A DNA stretch of 47,288 bases from SVEL01 sp045126215 (GCA_045126215.1 JBGVOD010000057.1:1-47288), one strand, 5' to 3'. Counted from the stretch's first letter, positions 7,366 through 15,960 are shown. Notes: a model not told the origin generated them from the sequence alone. Numbers and translations are program-made.

Positions 7366-8187
7366 TTATTTTTTGTATGGCAATTTAAAAATCCGTACAG
7401 CATTTCTATACATCAGATCCTCATATGCCTGTTTTCCTATCTGTTCTTCCAACACATGGAAATAATCCTGATAAATAGAACGCTCTCCTTTTGGATTACA
7501 AAGGTAAGTATCCACTCCATCAATTGGTGCATCACTACCAAATATCATCTTTTTGCTACCATATCTCCTGATAGCTTCTATTGTTGTAGACAAAGGCACC
7601 CACGTTGTATCTCCATATAGATTATCTGCTTTTCCTAATAATTCCAAGGCTTCCCTATTATCTGTTCCAAGTCCCATATGTACCATAACAAATGGCACCT
7701 TCGGAAATAATTTTGCTGCTTCATATAAATGTGTAGGTCTCGCCGCCTCACATCCTCCTGTGTGTGAAACCACTGCCAAACCATATTTCTCTGCCAAAGA
7801 AAGATATGGCAAAATCTTCTGACTGGTTGGAGCTGTATTTGAATGAAATGGGTGAAGTTTTATGGCATAAATTACATCCAGATTATTTGCAATGAGTTCT
7901 TCTAATTCCACAGTTAATCCTTGTAAATAGGGTTTAACCCATACTGCCACCCCTATTTTATCTGGATATCTTCTTGCAAACTTAAGTACTCTTTTTAAGG
8001 AATCCTCCTGTGTATGTTGCACGGTATCCGGAAGTAAAATCTGCTGGTGGGTCATCTCTCCTGCATCTGCATTTGAAACCAAACCATAATCTATATGATA
8101 TTTCTCCATAGCTTCTATCACCATTTGTTCATTCATATGAAAGCCTACCGCTTCCCCACCAATATGTAAATGTGTATCAATAATCAT
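7366..8187 (-). CDS. Amidohydrolase family metal-dependent hydrolase
   Basis: A 273-residue amidohydrolase_2-type TIM barrel. The N-terminal MIIDTHLHIGG carries the H-x-H metal ligands. AIKLHPFHS provides the Lys/His strand, VSHTGG and VMVHMGLG the later His ligands, and MIFGSDAP the conserved Asp of the last strand. The ATG at 8187 is preceded by AGGA at nine bases; a longer in-frame start has no such site. The start overlaps the end of the broken RhuM frame by 11 bases. Substrate is unknown. The neighbouring TIM-barrel remnant downstream may once have been part of a shared catabolic unit, but that is inference. Confidence 0.85.
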   Translation of the reverse strand: MIIDTHLHIGGEAVGFHMNEQMVIEAMEKYHIDYGLVSNADAGEMTHQQILLPDTVQHTQEDSLKRVLKFARRYPDKIGVAVWVKPYLQGLTVELEELIANNLDVIYAIKLHPFHSNTAPTSQKILPYLSLAEKYGLAVVSHTGGCEAARPTHLYEAAKLFPKVPFVMVHMGLGTDNREALELLGKADNLYGDTTWVPLSTTIEAIRRYGSKKMIFGSDAPIDGVDTYLCNPKGERSIYQDYFHVLEEQIGKQAYEDLMYRNAVRIFKLPYKK

Positions 8188-8964
8188 ACTTATCTTTCCT
8201 ATTATTTTCAATTACTTTATCAAAATCACTCTGATATAATCTGTCCTGTTTTATACGATACTTCTCAAATTCTGTAAGTGCATGTTCTTCTGCTATATTT
8301 ACAGATATACTACCAGCATTAGTAAGAATTTCCTTCTTACTTAACTTAAGAATTCCTTCAAACTGTTCAGCCCAGTCTTCCATTGTCATTGGAATTTCTT
8401 CCTCCACCCTAAGCTCTGCTAAATCAAGATAGGCATTTACAATCCTTGCCATAGCAGAAAGTTCTTCTTTTGTCAGATAATTTTTTGCTATAACTACATC
8501 AAATCTTTGAATTTTCCCATCAGGTGCATCTTTCCAGGTAGTAAGTCCCATATTTTCTTTTTCACTATTTGCTCTTCGATAGATAGTCTCTGCGGCTGTT
8601 TCTTCATGGATTGCCCATTTTCTAAATTGTACTGCTCTTGGAGAATCCACTTTATTTCCAACTGCAATAATCGCACTAAGATTGTAGTGATTTGTATTAT
8701 ATGGTTTCCCATCAGATGCAGTTATTCGAAAATTTCGAATAACTGACTGTTCATCTATTTCTCCATCAAAAATAAGTTTTTTAAATGATAGTTAATTGTA
8801 TTTGTTTTTACATTATATAACACACCCATCATCTTCTGAGTCAACCATACATTCTCGTCAAAATAAATTGCGTTAACATCGCTCTCCCCTGTAGCTGTAA
8901 TAAACGTAAGATATTCTGCCGCTGAAGAGTGAATAATATTTACTTCCTTTTTTTCTTTTTTCAT
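8177..8964 (-). pseudogene. RhuM family protein, frameshifted and internally deleted
   Basis: The first 65 codons from 8964 carry the RhuM N-terminal DNA-binding-like domain (DENVWLTQKMMGVLYNVKTN, then INYHLKNLF). A frameshift at the T run opposite 8768-8772 leads to a stop at about 8757. The continuation is intact in another frame: DGEIDEQSVIRNFRITASDG, then YNLSAIIAVGNKVDSPRAVQ. After FRKWA the text jumps straight to IHEETAAETIYRRAN, so roughly 100 residues of the usual RhuM centre are missing. The C-terminal part (AKNYLTKEELSAMARIVNAY, then MEDWAEQFEGIL) is normal. RhuM genes often travel with restriction or virulence islands. A partial product from 8650 is possible but unlikely to work. 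Confidence 0.8.
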
Positions 8965-9032
8965 TCTCCCACCTCAATTTCCGTCTTTATCTTGTCAATC
9001 TGTTCGCAAACTCCTGTCCATTTATCAGTATT
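8961..9032 (-). pseudogene. Possible 3' remnant of a gene upstream of rhuM
   Basis: In the frame whose TGA overlaps the rhuM ATG (ATGA at 8961-8964) one reads WTGVCEQIDKIKTEIEVGE, a short amphipathic tail closed upstream by a stop codon. The overlap with the next start is the usual mark of operon partners. It resembles the charged C-terminal tails of restriction-modification subunits, but it is too short to assign. The rest of 8965-9114 shows no gene. Confidence 0.3.
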
Positions 9033-9114
9033 TCTTCCTTAGTCTTCAGTTTTAATTTTCTGACATAACGTTATTATATTCAATAAAATGAACGCTTTCA
9101 ACATTTTCCTACTT

Positions 9115-9645
9115 CTATTCATTCCTTTTTGCTTCAGCTATAGCAATAGCAAATCCTTGCTCAATTTTATTCTTTATATCTGTGGGTGTATCCACACACC
9201 CCTGAATAATCCAATCATAGATTACACCAAAATACATACCTACAAATATATCTTTTCCATATCGTAAAATTGAATTTTCAGTTTCCTGTATTCCGTAAAT
9301 GTCAAAAAGTATTCTAAATAATATTTCTATAAGATTCTGTTCCTTTAGCATCATCATAAATCTCTTATTATTGTATAAATGCGTAAAAAATTGAAATCCC
9401 TCATCCTGCTTAACCTCTTCCTTATGTGATGTTTTATACTCTTCCCATTTAGCTTTAGCAATAAAAATAATAAGCTCATTTTTATCACTGGAAAAATATC
9501 TATAATATGTGGTTCTTCCAAATCCTGATTTTTTACATATTTCAGAAACAGTTATATCTTCCTTAGGTTTTTCATACAACAAATTGATATATGCCATTGA
9601 TATACATGTCTTAATAAACTCATTCGATTGATTCTTATGTCGCAT
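9115..9645 (-). CDS. TetR/AcrR family transcriptional regulator
   Basis: A 176-residue regulator. The N-terminal helix-turn-helix reads ITVSEICKKSGFGRTTYYRY, with FSSDKNELI following, as in TetR proteins related to DhaS-like regulators. The C-terminal half is the helical dimer domain (EILFRILFDIYGI, VGMYFGVIYDWIIQGC). AGGAAG lies before the ATG. It is divergent from a gene start at 9801 now cut off by an insertion sequence. A 20-bp near-palindrome between them is the likely operator. The presumed regulated partner, perhaps an exporter, is lost. Confidence 0.88.
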   Translation of the reverse strand: MRHKNQSNEFIKTCISMAYINLLYEKPKEDITVSEICKKSGFGRTTYYRYFSSDKNELIIFIAKAKWEEYKTSHKEEVKQDEGFQFFTHLYNNKRFMMMLKEQNLIEILFRILFDIYGIQETENSILRYGKDIFVGMYFGVIYDWIIQGCVDTPTDIKNKIEQGFAIAIAEAKRNE

Positions 9646-9738
9646 AAAGATACACTTCCTTTTCTTTTGTTCCCATAAGGCTAATCTACATACTTTTCCC
9701 TTTACACATACAACAGACAGAGGGTACTATTATATTAC

Positions 9739-9758
9739 AAAGGAACAATTGTTTCTTT
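9739..9758. promoter_or_regulatory. Candidate operator for the second TetR
   Basis: AAAGGAACAATTGTTTCTTT is a 20-bp palindrome with nine of ten pairs matching, centred between the divergent tetR start (9645) and the truncated gene start (9801). A minus-strand TATAAT lies beside it at 9729-9734. Position and symmetry fit a TetR operator controlling both directions. Confidence 0.55.
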
Positions 9759-9800
9759 TATTTTATAACTTAATAGTTTAATTTGTAAAGGAGTTGTTAT

Positions 9801-9811
9801 ATGGAATATAT
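9801..9811 (+). pseudogene. 5' stub of a gene cut off by the insertion sequence
   Basis: AAAGGAG (9787-9793) is followed seven bases later by an ATG at 9801, an ideal translation start on the plus strand. After only three full codons (Met-Glu-Tyr) the left inverted repeat of the insertion sequence begins at 9812, and the frame ends at a TGA inside it. The right flank of the element contains no continuation. The gene, divergent from tetR, was probably the TetR target and has been lost. Confidence 0.5.
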
Positions 9812-9837
9812 TGAATATTATCTGGCTTGAGAGCCAC
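9812..9837 (+). repeat. IS21 terminal inverted repeat, left
   Basis: A 26-bp repeat beginning TGAATATTATCT and ending GCTTGAGAGCCAC. It matches the complement of 12398-12423 at all positions but one (G at 9824 against C on the other end). Confidence 0.85.
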
Positions 9838-9887
9838 CAGTTTTCTTTATATTATTAAAATGATATGACCACAAGATGTAGTAATAA

Positions 9888-9913
9888 CACCCACGATATT
9901 TTAATCGTGGGTG
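9888..9913 (-). terminator. Hairpin after istB
   Basis: CACCCACGAT (9888-9897) and ATCGTGGGTG (9904-9913) form a perfect 10-bp stem with a 6-base loop, 20 bases past the istB stop. There is no clean T run after it on the minus strand, so it may terminate weakly or shield the element from outside transcription. Confidence 0.55.
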
Positions 9914-9933
9914 CCTTTGCAAAAGAACTATAA

Positions 9934-10701
9934 TTAAGATTCTATTTCATCAATAAGCCTTTTAAGCCTTTTAGAATCATATATCTTTCTCAAGTTTGTC
10001 TCACTTGTTGGTATTTCATAAGCATTATGAATGATTCGATCCATAATGGAATCAGCCTGCGTGCCACCACCAAGCCTTTCATGCCATTCATCGACAGGAT
10101 ATTGACCAACAAATATGGTCGGATTATTACCACTTCTTTGCTCAAACAGTTCATAAAGAAGCTTGGCATCTTTCTCTGTAACTTTATAATTAAGCCATTC
10201 ATCAAGAATAAGAAGATGGTAATTCCCGATTCTCTTTCTGTACTTTGTAAGCTCCCTGAGGTTATCTCTTTGGTTTTCAAAGTTACGCATTAAATCAGGC
10301 ATTCGAATATAAAGAACCCTGTATGTTTGTTTACAAGCTTCTATTCCCAATGCACATGATAAATAAGTTTTACCGGCACCTGTAGGTCCTGTAATAATTA
10401 GATTAGTTGCATTACCAATAAATCCCATGGATGCAAGATTAATAATTGTACTTTTCTTAATCTGTCTAGAATCATAATCAAGTGATTCCAAACTTGCAGA
10501 TGGATATTTGAAGTAGGCGTTTTTGATAAGTCTGTTTATAAGTCTGTTTTCGCGCTCTTGGACTAATGTTGATAATAATAATTCAAGTCTTTCGTCGTAA
10601 CTCATATCTACAAGTTTTATGTCCTTTTACTGCATTTCTATTATTCTTACTAAATCGCTTAATTCTAGTGTTGATAAACTTTTCTTTAATTCAAAATTCA
10701 T
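9934..10701 (-). pseudogene. istB: IS21 helper ATPase IstB with a premature stop
   Basis: The natural start is the ATG at 10701, overlapping the istA stop as TAATG. The frame reads MNFELKKSLSTLELSDLVRI and on to EMQ, then an in-frame TAA at 10627-10629 (codon 25). It resumes as KDIKLVDMSYDERLELLLST. The remaining 230 codons are a normal IstB: Walker A GPTGAGKTYL, Walker B HLLILDEW, and the arginine-finger region SIMDRIIHNAYEI. IstB is the AAA+ ATPase that helps IstA choose and remodel the target. A product restarted from the ATG at 10605 would lack the N-terminal domain used for clamp assembly, so it is probably inactive. Confidence 0.85.
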
Positions 10702-12253
10702 TATTTATTTGTCCCCTTCTTGTAATAATCTGCTCCTCTGATAATTCCTGATTTAGAATTACCCTCTTTAAAGGCACATAGTTCTTTTGCAGCATTTATG
10801 CTTTTCGCGTGTGAATATATGACTTTATAAAACGGCGTATGATACTGTTTCATAGCTTTTTCACATGCTTTATCTAGAATCTCTGGTGTAAATTGGTCAG
10901 CAATAGAAAGAATGGATTTAACTGTCTGTACAGGCTGATGAACTATTTTGGATTCATCAAATATTCTCCTGACTAATTCAAAAGCTGCTGGTCCTATATC
11001 CCTTGCAGCATCTCTCAAATCATCCACAGAAAGATCCTTTTTTAGCGGAAAAGGTAAATGGCTTTGATTAGTACGCATACCATTTATTACATTACCGAAA
11101 GTCTTTGGTGCTTTGCTATTTCAGTTCTGTTATAGTAAATATAGACAAGTTGGTTGTTATATTTAACATCCACTTTCTGACCAATATATCTGCTGGGAAC
11201 AGAATACTGGCCTTTATTCCACCATATATGAGAGTTGTTGCCTACCTTATGCTTATAGGACCATTCACAAACCTCATAAGGGACTGTTGGCAAAGCTCTC
11301 AATAATGGTTTTTCTTCATTTTCGAAAATAAGATTTCTGCTTCCAAATCTTTTTTGAAACGGTTTGTCATTGAAAGCTTCTAATGCTCTAAGTATTCCAG
11401 CATTTAATCCATTTAGCGATGTAAAATTTTCATTTCTTAGTTTAGCAATAATAGCAGTTGCAACATCTCCAACAGCACCTTCTACACTGGGTTTGTGCTT
11501 TGGTTTTTTTACACCAGTTGGTAGTATTGCTACCTGATAGTATTCTCCAAGTGTAAGATACGCATCATTAAGAATTATTTCACCCTGTTTTGGGTGTGAT
11601 ACAACACCTGTTTTTAAGTTATCACAAACGATTTTAACGGGTGTTCCACCAAAGTAATTGAACATATTTACATGACACTGTAACCAACTTGGCTCTTTCA
11701 TATCAATAGTTGCTTCTACATAACTTTTCTGGCTATATGGCATAGTTGCTACAAATAAATATGCTGTAATTGTTTTACCAGTTTCTGAATCAACATAACT
11801 CATCGTCGGTCCAGACCAATCAACTTCAATCTCAACTCCCGGCTTATGTGCAACATGACTAGTATAATTCTTGCTGGCAGTATACTTGTTATAATTCTTA
11901 GTAAAAGTAATATATGAGCATGGCTTAACACCCTCAGCAATGCACTTATCACTGTACTCTTCCCACAAAAGTTTCAATGTTACACCTGTCTTTTTAAGCT
12001 CCTTATGGACGTAGGAATAATCAACTTTTGCATATTTGATTTTATATTTGAATTTGTCAGGATAAAACAGGTCATAAAGCCTGTCATCATCCAAAGATGA
12101 AATGTCATCCCAGGATTTGCCCGATGCCTCAAATAACGATTGAACTTCAGCAACAGTATTTCTGGAAACACCTAATACCTTTGACACCTCCCTCCCGCTT
12201 AAATCTTTTCCGAGAAGTTCAAGAATACTTCTCACTTTTGTCTTTTTAAACAT
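10701..12253 (-). pseudogene. istA: IS21 transposase IstA, frameshifted near its C-terminal third
   Basis: The start is the ATG at 12253 with a perfect AAGGAGGT eight bases before it. The first frame runs to a stop at 11087 (388 residues). It contains the helix-turn-helix (LSGREVSKVLGVSRNTV), the catalytic core start EIEVDWSGPTM (first Asp of DDE), IVCDNLKTGVV (second Asp) and KPKHKPSVEGAVG (Glu). The frame then ends in LSVM. One base earlier in register the text continues as FGNVINGMRTNQSHLPFPLK and the normal IstA C-terminus, ending IIRGADYYKKGTNK. A single-base loss near 11100 explains this. No slippery heptamer is present, so programmed frameshifting is unlikely. Confidence 0.85.
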
Positions 12254-12301
12254 AGAAAAAGACCTCCTTATAGTTATTTGAAACAAATGTTTCATGTATT
12301 A

Positions 12302-12329
12302 ACTATAAAAAGATCTTATAAAGTATCAA
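12302..12329 (-). promoter_or_regulatory. Promoter of istAB
   Basis: On the minus strand TTGATA (12324-12329), a 16-bp spacer and TATAGT (12302-12307) precede istA by about 50 bases, inside the right end of the element. Confidence 0.55.
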
Positions 12330-12397
12330 TACTATATGTTGTGGTGGCTCTGAAAAAGGAAACTCTTTTAAAAGGATGGCTTTCAAGTGAGAAATTA

Positions 12398-12423
12398 GTG
12401 GCTCTCAAGCGAGATAATATTCA
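12398..12423 (-). repeat. IS21 terminal inverted repeat, right
   Basis: Complement of the left repeat with one mismatch. It starts GTGGCTCTCAAGC and ends GATAATATTCA. Two further related units lie just inside, at about 12345 (TGGCTCTGAAAAAGG) and 12377 (TGGCTTTCAAGTGAGA). Confidence 0.85.
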
Positions 12424-12440
12424 CAAGATGTATTTTTATT

Positions 12441-14198
12441 CTAATTTGAGCCTATTACATTTTTAAGATATTTTTTTAATACAGCTCTTCTGTCTTTAAT
12501 AAACGCTTTAAAATCCTTTATATCTAGGCTTGTGGCATCATTTACAAATAATGTTTTCTTATCAATACTGTGTTTTAAAACCCATTGTGCTAATGGAGAG
12601 TCTTTTTTAGATTCATTCATCAAACCATTTAATAGTTGTAGATTTGCCACACTGTTCCAATTTTTCACATCTGCTGCAAATGTTCTGTCAGCCTCAGGAA
12701 TAGAAACAACCAATTTTTCTGTATCATAGAATGTCGTAGCCGGATGTAAATGATCCTGATGGAAGTCCTGATTATAATAATCTAAGTTTGGATACAACAG
12801 ATGCAATACATAGAATGCATCATTGCTATCTTTCTGTGCTTCAAGCAAGCCATCAAGGAATTCATCATCAAATCCATAATTTCTTGCAGGATCATTCTTA
12901 AATGCATCCATCAATTCCTGTGCAGGGAACTTCTTATTGTCTGTTTCCTTAAGCACTCTTCTCATTGTGATTAACACAGTATCTGTCTGACCACCAAAAA
13001 TAGACTTAATGAATGTAAGTGTAAGCCACTTTGTAATTGTTTTCTTATCCTCTGCATCATATGTCGCTTTTACAATAGTATCTGCAAGGTCATTATAATA
13101 AATATAATAAATTACCGGAATTGCCGCATTTTTTGCCCTGAATGTACTGTTATTAAAACCAAGCTTCTCAAACAATGTAAATGCTGCAATAATACTCTTC
13201 TTAATCTTATCCCAATTTTCTTCAAACAACTGAACATTCTCATATGTAAAGTTCTTCAATTGGAATCTGATATTATCCACAAATAGAACCAAGCAAGTCT
13301 TTAACACAAAATCCTTATCAATCAAGAATCCTGGTCTACCAATTCCGTATATCTCAGAAACGATACTGTCGATTTCTTTTCTTGCATCAATCTTTTTCCA
13401 GTTTGCAGAAGCAATAGACATAAGCAAATCAGAAAACGAAAGAGGTGTACCGCCACTATTAGTTCTGATAAAAATATCTAATACCTTATCTGGTTCTTGT
13501 TCTTCCTGTAAGTAATAATTAATCAAACGTTTTACATGAATAGCCTCATACAATGTCGATAAAGTATCATATGCATAGTCATTATCTTCAAGATTATTAT
13601 CTATAAGATAACGCATAACTTTCTTTGTACTATCTAAGTCAAGTATCTGACCAATCTCAAACCAAATAGAGCCGTCCTGCGCCTTACTGAACTTATCCAA
13701 TTCATTTTTACTTAAGAATCTAAAATCAAAAGCCTTCTGATTATCGTACTGCTGCTTAACAGGTGCACCAAGATTCAAATATAGTTTTCTTGTAGGAAGG
13801 CAATCCTCTGTATCTTTCCACCATTTTCTTGGCATCTTATATGCATAAGACCCTCTAAGACCTATGTATAAACTGGTCAATCTCTGCTGACCATCAATAA
13901 CAGCCTCAAAATCAGGTACACCTTTTGTATCAATATCCTTATTATTTTCCGCAAAGAATTCCCTATATGTAGTAATAAACTCATAGAATTTATATCCACT
14001 CTTTATCTCAGCATCTGATATCTTCCACAACATAAAAGAGTTGATTGGATAACCACGAAGGATGCTATCAAATAGCATTTCTATTTGGCTACTACTCCAT
14101 GTAAACTTTCTCTGTATTGCAGGAAGAAGAAACTGCCTGCTGTGTATTTTATCAATCGCATCTTTTATTGTAATAGGATTCTGAAAACCACTACTCAT
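12441..14198 (-). CDS. DUF262 domain protein, GmrSD-like restriction candidate
   Basis: A 585-residue protein. The N-terminal DUF262 domain has the signature IDGQQRLTSL (residues 101-110), a ParB/Srx-like nucleotide-using motif, with LPAIQRKFTWSSSQIEMLFD before it and IFIRTNSGGTPLSFSDLLMS after it. Near residue 480 DFHQDHLHPATTF resembles the His-Asp-His nuclease centre of the DUF1524/HNH type that follows DUF262 in GmrSD-type enzymes. Such proteins cut modified phage DNA (type IV restriction). The length fits a single-chain form. It starts 28 bases after rlmD with a strong GGAAGGAG, and its 3' end is 18 bases from the insertion sequence. Defence role is inferred from family. Confidence 0.8.
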   Translation of the reverse strand: MSSGFQNPITIKDAIDKIHSRQFLLPAIQRKFTWSSSQIEMLFDSILRGYPINSFMLWKISDAEIKSGYKFYEFITTYREFFAENNKDIDTKGVPDFEAVIDGQQRLTSLYIGLRGSYAYKMPRKWWKDTEDCLPTRKLYLNLGAPVKQQYDNQKAFDFRFLSKNELDKFSKAQDGSIWFEIGQILDLDSTKKVMRYLIDNNLEDNDYAYDTLSTLYEAIHVKRLINYYLQEEQEPDKVLDIFIRTNSGGTPLSFSDLLMSIASANWKKIDARKEIDSIVSEIYGIGRPGFLIDKDFVLKTCLVLFVDNIRFQLKNFTYENVQLFEENWDKIKKSIIAAFTLFEKLGFNNSTFRAKNAAIPVIYYIYYNDLADTIVKATYDAEDKKTITKWLTLTFIKSIFGGQTDTVLITMRRVLKETDNKKFPAQELMDAFKNDPARNYGFDDEFLDGLLEAQKDSNDAFYVLHLLYPNLDYYNQDFHQDHLHPATTFYDTEKLVVSIPEADRTFAADVKNWNSVANLQLLNGLMNESKKDSPLAQWVLKHSIDKKTLFVNDATSLDIKDFKAFIKDRRAVLKKYLKNVIGSN

Positions 14199-14226
14199 AT
14201 TTTTATCTCCTTCCTACTTAGATTCT

Positions 14227-15933
14227 TTATATCAAATTAAAGTGCTTAAATGCTTCCATAATGGCTTCTTCTTTTTCAGGTGGACAAGTAGGCACCCTAC
14301 CTTCTCCAGAACCGATATTGTAGTTCTTACGCTTCTCCATACCGACCTTATCCTTAATCTGTCCGATGTAAAGGTTGGTTACATTGAAGCCATATTTCTC
14401 TTTAATCCACTTCTTGATATTTCCATATGTCGGCTTTTCATCAGGCTCAAATTTTCCCTGATCTAATGAAATTCCTTCTAAATCAACCTTTATGGATACC
14501 ATTTCATCATCGTTTGCGCATTCCCTAACGAGTAGACAACATGTCTCCACATGCACGCTTTGAGGGAACATATCTACAGTACAAACCTTTTCCACTTTAT
14601 ATCCCCTCTCCTGTAACATAACAAGGTCATTGGCGAGGCTTGTTGGTTTGCAGCTGATATATACTATTCTGTCCACACCAAAATCAATTATTTGCGACAA
14701 TGCCTTTGGATTAATTCCCTCTCTTGGAGGATCAAGTACGATAAGGTCCGGCTTGTCCTGCATTTCTCCTATAACCTTTAAGACATCACCAGCTATGAAT
14801 TCACAGTTTGAAAGTCCATTAAGTTTTGCATTTTCCCTAGCTGCTTCAACTGCTTCCTCAACTATTTCAACACCTACTACTTTCTTTGCAACAGGTGCCA
14901 ACATTTGAGCAATGGTTCCGGTTCCACTGTACAAGTCAAAAATCACTTTATCTTTCGTCTCCCCTACATAGCTTCTGGCCTTTTCATATAACACTTCTGC
15001 ACCAAGTGAGTTTGTTTGAAAGAACGAAAATGTTGATATTTTAAAGTTTAAGCCCAATATATTTTCTGTAATAAAATCATCGCCATACAATATGTCTGTT
15101 CTATCACTTCTTACAACATCAGCTAATCCGTCATTTATAATATGGAGAATGCCCTTAATGTCACCATCAAGGTCAAGCCCAAGCAACATATTTTTGTAGC
15201 TTTCTAACATATCCGTCTTCGTCATTCCCATACATTCATCAGCTGCAAAATCAGAGGTTGTAACTAATGCAATAAGAAGCTCTCCATTCTTGATGCTTCT
15301 TCTTATAAGCAAATGTCTAAGGTATCCTTCATGTTTCATCTTATGATAATAAGGAATATTCTTGTCTTTGAAAAATTTTAGTGTTCCCTCAAGAATTACA
15401 TTGTAATCATTGCTAACAATCTTACACTGATTAACTGTAACAATATCATAAAAGCTTCCCTTTTTGTGTAATCCTAATGCTAGAGGACCATTCATATATT
15501 CATCTCCAAATGAGAATTCCATTTTATTTCTATATCCCCATTCATACGGACTTCCAAGAATGTTTTCGTATTCATATTCGCCTTTGATTACATCCTTTAG
15601 TATATCCTTTACAAGCTCCATCTTCAAATTAATCTGCGTCTGATAATCCATTTCCTGATATGTACATCCGCCACAATTCTCAAAATGAGGACAAAAAGGT
15701 GCACGACCTTGAAGATATGACTTTTCAACTACATTAATAAGTCTGCCCTCGCCCTTGCCATGTCTTTTTTTATTCAGAACAAATTCAACCTTCTGCCCCT
15801 TTAGAGCCCCCTTTACAACCACAAGATTCCTTTGTTCATTTCCCTCCTGATCTTTTTCAATCACTTCAACAATACCTTTATTAGGGAACTCATATTTTAC
15901 AACTTCACCAATATATTTTTGTCCTTTTTTCAT
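14227..15933 (-). CDS. rlmD: 23S rRNA (uracil-C5)-methyltransferase, RlmD type, with C-terminal extension
   Basis: A 568-residue SAM-dependent methyltransferase of the RlmD/RlmCD/TrmA family. Order: TRAM domain (about 1-60), iron-sulfur cysteines in CPHFENCGGC (with a further Cys near VNQCKIV), SAM-binding FDLYSGTGTIAQML, LDPPREG, and the catalytic YISCKPTSLANDL. After the usual C-terminus (about residue 470, VETCCLL) come about 90 extra residues: PTYGNIKKWIKEKYGFNVTN and then CPPEKEEAIMEAFKHFNLI. This tail is known to me from clostridial proteins, possibly as an RNA- or ribosome-binding module. The start at 15933 is chosen because GGAG lies six bases before it; the ATG four codons earlier overlaps that site. 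Confidence 0.9.
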   Translation of the reverse strand: MKKGQKYIGEVVKYEFPNKGIVEVIEKDQEGNEQRNLVVVKGALKGQKVEFVLNKKRHGKGEGRLINVVEKSYLQGRAPFCPHFENCGGCTYQEMDYQTQINLKMELVKDILKDVIKGEYEYENILGSPYEWGYRNKMEFSFGDEYMNGPLALGLHKKGSFYDIVTVNQCKIVSNDYNVILEGTLKFFKDKNIPYYHKMKHEGYLRHLLIRRSIKNGELLIALVTTSDFAADECMGMTKTDMLESYKNMLLGLDLDGDIKGILHIINDGLADVVRSDRTDILYGDDFITENILGLNFKISTFSFFQTNSLGAEVLYEKARSYVGETKDKVIFDLYSGTGTIAQMLAPVAKKVVGVEIVEEAVEAARENAKLNGLSNCEFIAGDVLKVIGEMQDKPDLIVLDPPREGINPKALSQIIDFGVDRIVYISCKPTSLANDLVMLQERGYKVEKVCTVDMFPQSVHVETCCLLVRECANDDEMVSIKVDLEGISLDQGKFEPDEKPTYGNIKKWIKEKYGFNVTNLYIGQIKDKVGMEKRKNYNIGSGEGRVPTCPPEKEEAIMEAFKHFNLI

Positions 15934-15960
15934 ATAAATCTCCATTTAAGCAAAAATATA

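Larger units (their letters stand above)
9812..12423 (-). mobile_element. IS21-family insertion sequence, apparently inactive
   Basis: A 2612-bp element bounded by 26-bp inverted repeats with one mismatch and with TG...CA tips, as in the IS21 family. It carries istA and istB in the usual order and overlap on the minus strand. Additional copies of the TGGCTCT-type end repeat occur inside the right end at 12345-12351 and 12377-12383, as IS21 ends have multiple transposase sites. istA has a frameshift and istB a nonsense codon, so transposition functions are probably lost. I could not find a target-site duplication: the eight bases on the left (9804-9811) do not match those on the right (12424-12431). 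This suggests a later rearrangement or deletion beside the element. Confidence 0.9.

Noticed and set aside
9801..9830. Ten-codon peptide starting at 9801 (leader peptide)
   Set aside because: Most of it lies in the IS inverted repeat; better explained as the cut-off start of a longer gene.
11087..11110. Programmed -1 frameshift joining the two parts of IstA
   Set aside because: The site AGACTTTCGG is not a slippery heptamer and no following hairpin or pseudoknot was seen; istB in the same element is also broken.
9804..12431. Target-site duplication of the IS21 copy
   Set aside because: Flanks of 4-8 bases were compared on both sides and do not match.
12441..14198. DUF262 protein as part of a two-gene GmrS/GmrD or toxin-antitoxin pair
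   Set aside because: No partner gene lies beside it; both halves of the domain pair appear within the one protein.
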